NCBI GenBank assembly: GCA_016710745.1
Contig: JADJVB010000012.1
Span: forward strand, 372,001 to 436,000
Source: Chitinophagaceae bacterium
GTDB lineage: Bacteria > Bacteroidota > Bacteroidia > Chitinophagales > Chitinophagaceae
Length of the DNA: 64,000 nt
Direction of reading: 5' to 3'
The first letter of the stretch is position 1. Each line of letters begins with the position of its first letter. The notes under the pieces were generated by a model. That model made no database searches. It had not been told where the DNA came from and saw nothing but the letters and a program-made list of their open reading frames with translations. This document shows, in pieces, positions 35,254 through 43,175 of the stretch. The position numbers and the translations under genes are program-made.

Positions 35254-35790
35254 ATGAAACCTGTTCTACCATTTCTAAAAAGATCATTTTTACTGCTGTT
35301 GATCCTGGCCCCACAACTTCTGGCAGCGAAGCCCCTTCCGGTCTTTACCGGAGATATATTTAAATTTAAGTCGGCGGAGTACAAATTGGAGATCAATTTT
35401 CCGGCAGCATTCGAAGATACAGTGACGACCAGTGAAGACAATGGTTCTACTTTATATACCCTCAAAGCGAGTTGTTCGGTTGACAAAGTGCTATACATGG
35501 TAACCGTTACCAAACATGTCGTTCTACTCAGCAATTCGTTAGAACTTGCAGATGTGTCGTTGAACAGTTTTGCCGAAACGCTCAAAGCTGAAATACGCTC
35601 GGAAGCTGATTTTCTATACGGAGATTTAAAAGGCCGCGAAGCCCTGATGTATTTGCCTGAGCAGCAAGTATATGCCCATTACCGTGTATTATTGACTGAT
35701 AAACTGCAATACCAGATCATTGTACTGGATAATGCAGAAACTTTATCAGAAACGGGTGCCGATTTTTTTGGATCAGTTAAAATTCTCTGA
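35254..35790 (+). CDS. Exported protein of unknown function
   Basis: A 178-residue protein with a leader (LLAAKP, about 25). The mature part resembles the small exported PsbP-like domain of the gene at 29932 in layout: strands YKLEINFPAAFEDTV and LYMVTVTKHV, a helix NSFAETLKAEIRSE and a final DFFGSVKIL. Identity is low and the assignment is tentative. It directly abuts the converging DinB-like gene, with no base between the two stop codons. Confidence 0.65.
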   Translation: MKPVLPFLKRSFLLLLILAPQLLAAKPLPVFTGDIFKFKSAEYKLEINFPAAFEDTVTTSEDNGSTLYTLKASCSVDKVLYMVTVTKHVVLLSNSLELADVSLNSFAETLKAEIRSEADFLYGDLKGREALMYLPEQQVYAHYRVLLTDKLQYQIIVLDNAETLSETGADFFGSVKIL

Positions 35791-36381
35791 TCAGTTTGAT
35801 TTTTTTCCGGCCAATACATTTACACCTTTTGGTAACGGATTACCCGAACTTCTTCTGAAACTAACTACCTGCCCTACATGCCATAAAGCATCCGAAACAG
35901 GGCCATTGATAAGGTTCCAGAATGGGTACCGGGTTTTGCCATTGGCTCCTTCAAAAACCATATCAAAATCTGCCAGCTTGGCTTGCGGCTTCTTTAATAT
36001 CTTTGATGCCGATTCTATGTTCTTCAAAGTTTGGGCTCTCATTTCCGAAAAAGATAATTTTTTGGTGTCGCCTCCCGATTTGGTTGAAGTGCCGCTAACA
36101 GCATTGAGTAACACCTGCGTTAACCCATGAATATGTTCAAGCGTTTCAAAAGTAGTTCTGGCGCTATCGCCGGGTTTAAACAGCAGGTCTTCGTCGGTCA
36201 ATCCCGAGGTTGCCCAAAAATACCGGAAACCCAGGCCATCAACCATTCGGGCTGCCACTGTTTCCGGGGTATAAACTGCCGGTGTATCCGGTATTTGATA
36301 ATAATAAGGATTTTGTTGTGCCTTTGCGTTGGTAGTTGTAACCATGAGTAACAGCACAAACAGGTATTTCTGTAGTCTCAT
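35791..36381 (-). CDS. Exported DinB-like protein
   Basis: A 196-residue protein. The ATG at 36381 (MRLQKYLFVLLLMVTTTNAKAQ) gives a clear Sec leader; a longer frame to 36561 does not. The four-helix DinB pattern is visible with its metal-binding His residues: ETLEHIHGLTQVLLNAVSG and DALWHVGQVVSFRRSSG. The middle includes FYWAT-type aromatic residues and WNLINGPVS. DinB proteins are often thiol transferases for bacillithiol or mycothiol in the cytoplasm; an exported version is less usual. Single gene; the function in the periplasm is unknown. Confidence 0.8.
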   Translation of the reverse strand: MRLQKYLFVLLLMVTTTNAKAQQNPYYYQIPDTPAVYTPETVAARMVDGLGFRYFWATSGLTDEDLLFKPGDSARTTFETLEHIHGLTQVLLNAVSGTSTKSGGDTKKLSFSEMRAQTLKNIESASKILKKPQAKLADFDMVFEGANGKTRYPFWNLINGPVSDALWHVGQVVSFRRSSGNPLPKGVNVLAGKKSN

Positions 36382-36430
36382 AAAACAATTTTTAAGTTGA
36401 CATAACGGAACTACAAGATAAGCTTTGCCG

Positions 36431-36446
36431 CCGGTAATTAAACCGG
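36431..36446. repeat. CCGGT-N6-ACCGG inverted repeat
   Basis: A perfect 5-bp inverted repeat with spacer AATTAA, 50 bases upstream of the DinB-like start. A second small palindrome (GGGTAAACCC, near 36484) lies further upstream. Confidence 0.35.
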
Positions 36447-36544
36447 TCACTGATGGGCTGCAATATACTACCGGTTTTATGCCGGGTAAACCCGACATAC
36501 GCTGCCTTAAATTTATTATTGTGCGGGCCGACCGCATATCGTTG

Positions 36545-36564
36545 AATATGACCGCTGTCATATT
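36545..36564. promoter_or_regulatory. 8-bp inverted repeat upstream of the DUF5916 gene
   Basis: AATATGAC (36545-36552) and GTCATATT (36557-36564) form a perfect repeat around CGCT, 40 bases before the start at 36604. It is a possible operator for that gene. Confidence 0.45.
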
Positions 36565-36603
36565 TTAAGGTGTGCCCAGCAAAAACTGTACTTACTTTGT
36601 AGC

Positions 36604-39273
36604 ATGAAAAATTGCTGCTTGTTTTTTTTATGTTTATTTGGTATGGTGATGTCTGCGCTCGGCAGTACGGCGGATACGATAATTAAACAAAAAAGATACG
36701 ACACCCGGCGTTTATCGGGTGTTGCCATAACATTAGACGGTGTACCGAATGAAGAGGCCTGGAAAAGCGTTGAATGGGCTGGCGATTTTACCCAATGGCA
36801 ACCTAATGATGGCTCCCTTGCTTCCCAACCTACTCAATTCAAGATATTATACGACGATAGATTTCTGTATGTGGCATATAATTGCCTGGACAGTGCGCCG
36901 GATTCAATCGTCAGGCGGATGGGCAGGCGTGATGATTTTCCGGGCGACTTTATTGAAATACATATAGACAGCTATCATGATAAGCGAACCGCATTTTCTT
37001 TCACTACATCTGTATCAGGTGTACGCGGTGATGAGTTTGTAAGCAATAACGGAAACAACTGGGACGGTAACTGGAATCCCATCTGGTATGCCAAAACACA
37101 GATCAATAAACGAGGCTGGACAGCCGAGATCAAAATTCCATTAAGTCAGTTGAGGTATGGTAATGAAAAGGACAAAGTTTGGGGCATCCAGGTACTCAGG
37201 CGTTTATTTAGAAAAGAGGAAAGATCATGCTGGCAATATATTCCACAAAGTGCCGGAGGCTGGGTAAGTAATTTTGGTGAATTACATGGGCTGAAAGATA
37301 TCCCCTTTCACCGTCAGGTAGAAATTGCACCCTACGTAACCGCACAGGCAGCCACTTATAAAAAGGAGCCCAATAACCCTTTCGCAGATGGCTTCGACAC
37401 TAAATTGAATGCCGGCATCGATGGTAAGGTAGCTGTTACCAACGACCTGATCCTGGATTTTACCATCAATCCCGATTTTGGCCAGGTAGAAGCAGATCCA
37501 TCGCAGGTACGTATTGATGGTTTTCAAAATTTTTTCGGCGAACAACGTCCGTTCTTTATTGAAAGCCGGAATATTTTTGAATACCAGTTAACCGGATCAA
37601 ATGCGGGTGGTGATTATGATTCAGACTTGCTTTTTTATTCCCGCCGTATCGGCAGTTCACCCCATGGATATCCCAACACTACAAACGGTGAATTTGTTAA
37701 GTACCCGCAGAATACGAGCATCCTGGGCGCAGCAAAATTCAGCGGCAAAACAAAAAAGGGATGGAGTATTGGGGTACTGGAAACCGTTACCGAACGGGAA
37801 AAAGCAACCATCGACGATCATGGAAAACGGCGCAAAGAACTGGTTGAACCCTTCACCAATTATTTTGTGGGGCGTTTGCAAAAAGATATGAATGGAGGCA
37901 ACACCATTATCGGAGGCATTTTTACTGCTGTAAACAGGGAACATGGTTTAGATGATATCCTGCACCGTAGTGCCTATTCGGCCGGTGTTGATTTTTTGCA
38001 TTTCTGGAAAAAGCAAACCTGGTATATTCGCGGAAATGTGGTGTATAGCCACGTACAGGGCACAAAAGAAATGATCACTAATACACAACGTTCTTTTGAA
38101 CACCTTTTTCAAAGACCCGGCGCAACCGAATTTAGCTTAGATTCCAACCGGACGTCATTGACGGGTACCGGAGGTACCATTCGTTTTGGAAAATCGGGCG
38201 GCAAAACCGGTAAAATGGGACAGATCATAAATTTTGAAACCGGCCTTACCTACCGCTCTCCCGAACTGGAATTAAATGATATTGGATTTATGCTTACCAG
38301 TAACGAGATCAATCATTTTACCTGGGTTGGCCTGCGCTATCAAAAACCATTTGCTATTTTTCGCAGTGCACAGGTCAATTATAATCATTGGTTACGCTGG
38401 GATTTCGGAGGCAAATTTATTTACTCCCAGTTTAACATAAATACCAATGCCTCATTTACTAATAACTGGCAATCGGGTACGGCAGTTACCTATAATAATT
38501 TTGATGTTTCTAATAACGCCTTGCGTGGTGCCGGTGCGTTGCGCAGGCCGGCTGGATTGGGTTGGAGCTATTTTCTTAATTCAGATTCCAGGAAGAAATT
38601 TTCGGTTAATGCCAGTACATTCAAATTTTGGGGAGAAGAAAACACACTCAATTTCAGTAATGTTAGTCTCACACTCAATTATGTGCCCATTAATGCATTG
38701 AGCATCAGTTTGAGTGCCAGTTATGATTATGGGTATCGCAGGCAGGATCAGTTTGTTCAACATGTCGATTACAACAATTCGATCAGAACCATTGTTGCGC
38801 AGTTAGCCCAAAAAACCATCCGTTTTACGGGGCGATTAAGTTTTAATTTAACACCCGACCTTACTATCCAGTATTATGGACAGCCATTCCTTACCAGGCC
38901 AATTTATTCGCAGTTTGGCTATGTAACAGATCCGTTGGCAGGAAAATATGATAATCGTTTTAAAGCCTATACGCCGAACCAGATAAACGAAAGCAACGGT
39001 ATTTATTCGGTTGATGAAAACCTGGATAATACCGTTGATTACCAATTTGGCAAACCCGATTTTAATTTTATTCAGTTTCGCTCCAATTTGGTAGCCCGTT
39101 GGGAATACCGGCCCGGATCGGAGTTGTTTCTGGTATGGTCGCAGGGAAATACACCAGATGCATTCAGCGACCTGTCCTCTCCTATTTTCTCGAGCCTGTT
39201 TAATAATGCATTCAGTGGTGGAAATGCAAGGAATATATTTTTAGTAAAATGCACCTACCGGTTTTTGAAGTAA
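36604..39273 (+). CDS. Outer-membrane DUF5916 protein with CBM9-like domain
   Basis: An 889-residue exported protein. A leader (about 1-20) is followed by a carbohydrate-binding/DOMON-like sandwich (about 36-230) with DGVPNEEAWKSVEW, FKILYDDRFLYVAYNCLD and WTAEIKIPLSQLRYG. Then comes the long DUF5916 region (about 250-889), rich in alternating aromatic strands and ending in a C-terminal aromatic-tipped strand (FLVKCTYRFLK), as expected of a beta-barrel. Landmarks are FTINPDFGQVEADPSQV and ERPFF-like residues (EQRPFFIESRNIF). Likely an outer-membrane protein for binding or taking up a glycan or peptide. Function is unproven in the family. Confidence 0.9.
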   Translation: MKNCCLFFLCLFGMVMSALGSTADTIIKQKRYDTRRLSGVAITLDGVPNEEAWKSVEWAGDFTQWQPNDGSLASQPTQFKILYDDRFLYVAYNCLDSAPDSIVRRMGRRDDFPGDFIEIHIDSYHDKRTAFSFTTSVSGVRGDEFVSNNGNNWDGNWNPIWYAKTQINKRGWTAEIKIPLSQLRYGNEKDKVWGIQVLRRLFRKEERSCWQYIPQSAGGWVSNFGELHGLKDIPFHRQVEIAPYVTAQAATYKKEPNNPFADGFDTKLNAGIDGKVAVTNDLILDFTINPDFGQVEADPSQVRIDGFQNFFGEQRPFFIESRNIFEYQLTGSNAGGDYDSDLLFYSRRIGSSPHGYPNTTNGEFVKYPQNTSILGAAKFSGKTKKGWSIGVLETVTEREKATIDDHGKRRKELVEPFTNYFVGRLQKDMNGGNTIIGGIFTAVNREHGLDDILHRSAYSAGVDFLHFWKKQTWYIRGNVVYSHVQGTKEMITNTQRSFEHLFQRPGATEFSLDSNRTSLTGTGGTIRFGKSGGKTGKMGQIINFETGLTYRSPELELNDIGFMLTSNEINHFTWVGLRYQKPFAIFRSAQVNYNHWLRWDFGGKFIYSQFNINTNASFTNNWQSGTAVTYNNFDVSNNALRGAGALRRPAGLGWSYFLNSDSRKKFSVNASTFKFWGEENTLNFSNVSLTLNYVPINALSISLSASYDYGYRRQDQFVQHVDYNNSIRTIVAQLAQKTIRFTGRLSFNLTPDLTIQYYGQPFLTRPIYSQFGYVTDPLAGKYDNRFKAYTPNQINESNGIYSVDENLDNTVDYQFGKPDFNFIQFRSNLVARWEYRPGSELFLVWSQGNTPDAFSDLSSPIFSSLFNNAFSGGNARNIFLVKCTYRFLK

Positions 39274-39300
39274 AAGAAAAAATAATCGATACCAATTCTT

Positions 39301-39753
39301 TTAATGAATTGATTCGATCAGGTAGTCAAGGTTATTTACAGATACCCTGTCTCCGGTTTTCAGGCCCATTAGTTTTTGGCCTAATGGTGATTCGGGCGAC
39401 AAAGCAAATACGGTTTGCTTGTTTATCACTGCTTTTCCTAAGGCCGTGCTGATGAAAAAATAATGTGTGCCGGATTTCACCAAACTACCTCTCAGCACTA
39501 CCGAAGCGCTGATTGCCGGATCAATTTTTTCGAGTACTTCCTTTTGTAACAACAGTTCCTGTAACTGAGCACGTGTATTAGCTTGTTCGATCTGAATCAT
39601 GGCTAAAGCGGTTTCATGCTTATCACCCGCCGTACTTTTGGTTTCATTGGCGCCGCTCTCTTTCAGGTCGTCCAATACTTTTTGCAACACAGCAGCTTTG
39701 CCATCAATTAGCTGTTGGAAGTGCTTAAATATCTTTTGTTTAAGGGTTAACAT
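39301..39753 (-). CDS. GreA/GreB-like protein 1
   Basis: A 150-residue protein with the two-part layout of Gre transcript cleavage factors: an N-terminal coiled coil (about 1-75, KSTAGDKHETALAMIQIEQANTRAQL) and a C-terminal FKBP-like domain (about 80-150, with ALSPESPLGQKLMGLKTGDRV, the usual Gre signature). The tip of the coiled coil carries Asp and Glu (AGDKHET) that could hold Mg2+ for RNA cleavage. Because the N-terminal part is not the canonical GreA sequence, it may be a Gre-like RNA polymerase-binding protein. A similar protein of the same length is encoded at 42619. Confidence 0.75.
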   Translation of the reverse strand: MLTLKQKIFKHFQQLIDGKAAVLQKVLDDLKESGANETKSTAGDKHETALAMIQIEQANTRAQLQELLLQKEVLEKIDPAISASVVLRGSLVKSGTHYFFISTALGKAVINKQTVFALSPESPLGQKLMGLKTGDRVSVNNLDYLIESIH

Positions 39754-39844
39754 AATTCAAAAGCTAAATTAACCCAATAGAAATTACCAATAATTTTAAA
39801 TGACAAATAATTCAGTTTATTTTTAGAGAACTAAATTTTAAACG

Positions 39845-40483
39845 ATGTGCAAACAAGCCGTTTTATATATGGCCTTAATCGGTACGTTTTTAGCTAGCTG
39901 CAATATTTCTGCAAAAAGAAACACCGAAATTGGTACAACCCGTGATTCCGTATTTACAGGAGGTACGCAAGCAGACAATACTTCCCGTTCCATGCCGGAG
40001 AAAAGTGATGCTGAAATGAAGAGGCCTGTAGAACTGCAGCTTTTTTGCAATAATGAAATGGCGGCTTATTGTGTATTATTACCGTTACATGAGTTCAAAG
40101 AAGATTTTACCGACGAAACGGTAGTAAAAGCACAACATAAATTTGTTCCCAAGCAGAAAAAGGATGACTATACAAGTATTGATGTGCAGGGATTCAATAT
40201 CGATGATGAAAATAATTATAAAGAAGCCTTGTTTTTAAACCGCGATAAAAACGATTTTGAAGAAAGCGGCCTGGGCATTGATACAGCCTATAGCGATAGA
40301 TCAGGTCACTTTTATCTGATAAAAGGATATTTACCTAATTATCGGGATAAAAAATTTGTACAACTTAGCTGGGTACTTACCGACAGGATATCCATCAATA
40401 TTACGTACAATAAAAAAGAAGAAGAGAGGTGGATGGAAATTATCATGGCCATGATAAACCGTGGACCGGTATATAGCAACTAA
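39845..40483 (+). CDS. Lipoprotein of unknown function
   Basis: A 212-residue protein whose leader ends in LASC (cysteine 19). Residues about 20-60 are polar linker. The rest is mixed alpha/beta with long acidic stretches (FNIDDENNYKEALFLNRDKNDFEE) and a closing helix WMEIIMAMINRG. No family is recognised; the layout resembles small exported proteins of unknown function. The longer frame of the downstream gene overlaps its end, but its own start is well separated. Confidence 0.65.
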   Translation: MCKQAVLYMALIGTFLASCNISAKRNTEIGTTRDSVFTGGTQADNTSRSMPEKSDAEMKRPVELQLFCNNEMAAYCVLLPLHEFKEDFTDETVVKAQHKFVPKQKKDDYTSIDVQGFNIDDENNYKEALFLNRDKNDFEESGLGIDTAYSDRSGHFYLIKGYLPNYRDKKFVQLSWVLTDRISINITYNKKEEERWMEIIMAMINRGPVYSN

Positions 40484-40544
40484 TAACCAGTTCATTTGTA
40501 ATCGTTCAATATCATCTACATTTGCAGCGATAAAAAAGGTAATT

Positions 40545-41129
40545 ATGAAAGTTGAGGAGCAATTAATTATACGAAGCGGCAATAGCTGCGAAATGTGTGC
40601 TGCTGAAAGCGATTTAAAATTATTTGAAATACCGCCGCAAAATGGGATATCGGCTGATACCTGTATTTTAATTTGTTCGAAATGCACGGCGCAAATTGAA
40701 AAGAAAGAAGAGCTCGACAGCAATCACTGGAAGTGCCTCACCACCAGTATGTGGAGCGAAGTTCCGGCCGTACAGGTTACTGCCTGGCGCATGTTGAACC
40801 GTTTACGAAACGAGAGCTGGGCGTCTGAGAATCTTGATATGATGTATTTGACCGATGAAAACCTGGCCTGGGCTAAAACCACAGGCGATCATGAAAATGA
40901 CGGTACCGTTGAGTTGCACAAGGACAGCAATGGGCATATTTTACAAAACGGCGATTCTGTTGTATTGATAAAGTCGCTCGATGTAAAAGGTTCTACCTTG
41001 AATGCCAAAATGGGAACAGTGGTAAAAAACATCCGGATCGTTGAGGATAATATCGAGCAGATTGAAGGCAAAATTGAAGGTCAGCAAATCGTGATACTAA
41101 CCAAATTTGTTCGTAAACAAGCCGGCTGA
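40545..41129 (+). CDS. PhnA/YjdM-like zinc-ribbon protein
   Basis: A 194-residue protein. The ATG at 40545 is used because it begins right at the zinc ribbon, and a longer frame from 40461 overlaps the lipoprotein gene. The ribbon has Cys 15, 18, 44 and 47 (SCEMC, CSKC). The C-terminal domain has the family signature KSLDVKGSTLNAKMGTVVKNI, then IEGKIEGQQIVILTKFVRK. PhnA/YjdM proteins were named from phosphonate clusters, but their function is unknown; no phosphonate gene is near. A structured terminator follows. Confidence 0.85.
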   Translation: MKVEEQLIIRSGNSCEMCAAESDLKLFEIPPQNGISADTCILICSKCTAQIEKKEELDSNHWKCLTTSMWSEVPAVQVTAWRMLNRLRNESWASENLDMMYLTDENLAWAKTTGDHENDGTVELHKDSNGHILQNGDSVVLIKSLDVKGSTLNAKMGTVVKNIRIVEDNIEQIEGKIEGQQIVILTKFVRKQAG

Positions 41130-41170
41130 TTTCATTTAGAAATGAAAATTTGATCAGCTCAATTTTTTTT
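41125..41170 (+). terminator. Terminator after the PhnA-like gene
   Basis: An outer GCTGAT/ATCAGC stem (41125-41130, 41153-41158) encloses an inner TTTCATTT/AAATGAAA stem (41130-41137, 41140-41147) and is followed by eight or more Ts. It extends into the 3' end of the converging GNAT gene. Confidence 0.6.
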
Positions 41171-41687
41171 CCAGTATCATGAATTCGAGTTTTTGCAGGT
41201 GCTTACCGGTTACACCGTCTTCTTCAAATGGTTTTTTTTCGCCGGTATCCCGGTAACCATGACGTTTATACCAGTCGATCAATTCGGTTCTTGCTGAAAT
41301 TACCGACATGTAAATTGATTGGCAGAGCCGTTGCCTGGCATATTCCTCTGATGCCTGTAAAATAATTTTGCCAATGCCCGCCCCCTGTAACTCGGGCCAA
41401 ACACTGAACATACCCAGGTACATACGATTATCATGTTTTTGCAGGTTTACACAACCCAATATTTTATTTGCCTCATCTGTATATAATAAGAATATGCTGG
41501 CGGGGTGCCCCATGGTATCCACCAACATTTTTACATCGGCTCTTCTGTCGCCGGCGATCAGGTTTGCCTCCGTTGTCCAGCCCTTTTTTGAGTTTTCGCC
41601 CCGGTAAGCATTGTTGAGCAGGTGCATGATCTCTGTTACCTGGCTATTGTCTGCTACGCTGATATGTTCATTTGTAAAATAGTTCAT
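41154..41687 (-). CDS. GNAT-family N-acetyltransferase
   Basis: A 177-residue cytoplasmic enzyme. Motif A, which binds acetyl-CoA, is GMFSVWPELQGAGIGKIILQASEEYAR (about 92-118, with QGAGIG), and the substrate part ends LIDWYKRHGYRDTGEKKPF. The N-terminal half contains NNAYRGENSKKGWTTEANLI, common in this clade. Substrate is unknown. Its start lies six bases after the dCMP deaminase gene on the same strand, so the pair is probably one transcript. Confidence 0.85.
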   Translation of the reverse strand: MNYFTNEHISVADNSQVTEIMHLLNNAYRGENSKKGWTTEANLIAGDRRADVKMLVDTMGHPASIFLLYTDEANKILGCVNLQKHDNRMYLGMFSVWPELQGAGIGKIILQASEEYARQRLCQSIYMSVISARTELIDWYKRHGYRDTGEKKPFEEDGVTGKHLQKLEFMILEKKLS

Positions 41688-41693
41688 GATCCT

Positions 41694-42191
41694 TTACACG
41701 TTGGCTTCATCAAATGATAATACGAGTTGGTCTATTTTTGAGATCACTTTTCTATAAGACACGCAAGCCTTATCCAGCATCAGTTTGGAGGCTATGGCTG
41801 TTTGGCTGCCCTGGTATTTATCCGACAAATAGATCACTTCTGTAATGCCTGCCTGTATAATAGCCTTAGTACATTCGTTACAGGGAAACAAAGCCGTATA
41901 GATCTTGCAACCTTTCAGATCCATACCAATATTATTGAGAATAGCATTAAGCTCGGCGTGGCAAACATAGGGGTACTTGGTATCTAAAAATTCGCCCTGT
42001 TTGCTCCAGGGAAATTCGTCATCATCACAGCCCCTGGGCAGGCCATTGTACCCGGCTCCCACTATTTTATTTTTATCATTCACAATGCATGCTCCCACCT
42101 GTGTACTGGGATCCTTGCTGCGCAAGGCTGATAGCAGTGCCACCCCCATGAAATATTCATCCCAGGAAATATAAGCGGTACGTTTTTGCAA
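41694..42191 (-). CDS. Deoxycytidylate deaminase (dCMP deaminase)
   Basis: A 165-residue zinc enzyme that converts dCMP to dUMP, feeding thymidylate synthesis. The family zinc motif is clear: VCHAELNAI (His 78, Glu 80 as proton donor) and PCNECTKAI (Cys 104 and Cys 107). The N-terminus has the conserved [15 protein letters not shown] and [11 protein letters not shown]. Size and spacing match bacterial dCMP deaminases of the ComEB type, and no allosteric extension is evident. First gene of a pair with the GNAT. Confidence 0.93.
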   Translation of the reverse strand: MQKRTAYISWDEYFMGVALLSALRSKDPSTQVGACIVNDKNKIVGAGYNGLPRGCDDDEFPWSKQGEFLDTKYPYVCHAELNAILNNIGMDLKGCKIYTALFPCNECTKAIIQAGITEVIYLSDKYQGSQTAIASKLMLDKACVSYRKVISKIDQLVLSFDEANV

Positions 42192-42618
42192 GTTTTTATA
42201 TTTTTATAATGAAAAGCAATTTAAAACTTTTTTGGTTGATTATGTACTTATAACCAGAACCAAAACCTCTGCTTTGTACCTGGCCAACCAGGCAATGGCA
42301 AGGCACATTTTTGCCGTAGGGGACGTCTCCACGTGGCATTTCTGGAAATCCCGTTTAAATTATCGAAGTTGTTTACGGCACAAAGTACCACGCATACAAG
42401 TATATTTCCGGTTAATTTGATTCCTTCCTCCCTTCTATCTTATGCTTCTAACGCAAAAATTTGTTGTGTAATAAATGGCCTAACGGGATATCTGTGTCAT
42501 ATTTATTACTATTATAATCTTTGAATTTGATTTTAAGAAATTAAAATTGGTTATCAGGCTGATTGTTATCATGTATTGCCTGAACTGACTTAACTAGATT
42601 CGAACTATAAAAATAATA
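42192..42618. other. 427-base region without a convincing gene
   Basis: No frame here has leader-like, domain-like or RBS evidence. A 62-residue and a 63-residue frame overlap in it but look random. A near-palindromic stretch (GGGGACGTCTCC, around 42319) is present. I see no RNA gene. Confidence 0.5.
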
Positions 42619-43065
42619 GTGATGGATAAAAAAATGAAACTGCAGATCTTAATTGATCAGCAGCAAAACGCTATTGAAGAACTTAACCGTTCTATGGGAG
42701 ATTTCAGGGATGACGCCGATCTCGACGAGGGAAATACCCTGGATCCGGAGGATTTTTCGCATCAAACGATTGCCAAAGAATCGCAGCTACGATTGAAGCA
42801 GCAACTGGCAAAGGCCCGGGCAGATATGGAACTGCTGCAGCAATATGCAGCAACAAACTGCCATACGGTTGAAACAGGGGCCCTGGTGCAAACCAATACC
42901 GATTGGTTTTTAATAGGTATATCACTGGGTGGGTACCAAAGTGGCGATATTAATCTCCGTTGTATATCTGCCGATTCGCCGGCCTTCAGGGAACTGCTGG
43001 GTAAAAAAACACAGGATAGCTTTTCGCTGGGCAATAACAATTATACTATATTGGCTATCAATTAA
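42619..43065 (+). CDS. GreA/GreB-like protein 2
   Basis: A 148-residue protein with an N-terminal coiled coil (about 1-80) and a beta-rich C-terminal half (about 85-148, NTDWFLIGISLGGYQSGDINLRC in two parts, ending NNYTILAIN). The layout and length parallel the protein at 39301, whose C-terminal signature is plainly Gre-like; here the C-terminal signature is weaker. The coiled coil is highly acidic at its middle (DDADLDEGNTLDPEDF). It may be a Gre-related RNA polymerase-binding regulator. Confidence in the family is modest. Confidence 0.6.
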   Translation: MMDKKMKLQILIDQQQNAIEELNRSMGDFRDDADLDEGNTLDPEDFSHQTIAKESQLRLKQQLAKARADMELLQQYAATNCHTVETGALVQTNTDWFLIGISLGGYQSGDINLRCISADSPAFRELLGKKTQDSFSLGNNNYTILAIN

Positions 43066-43175
43066 ACAAACGAACAAGTTATCGCCTTGCTGATACAAGG
43101 CTCATCCGGATTGTAAGGAAAGGCTGAATTGCCGATCATTTACTTTTCGTGTATTCGCAGCTGGTTTGTATTTTT

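Noticed and set aside
42232..42524. Overlapping 62- and 63-residue plus-strand frames
   Set aside because: No leader, domain or start context; they overlap in different frames and look like chance.
42590..42615. tRNA-like T-arm (GATTCGAAC-type sequence)
   Set aside because: No acceptor stem, anticodon arm or flanking structure; only a short chance match.
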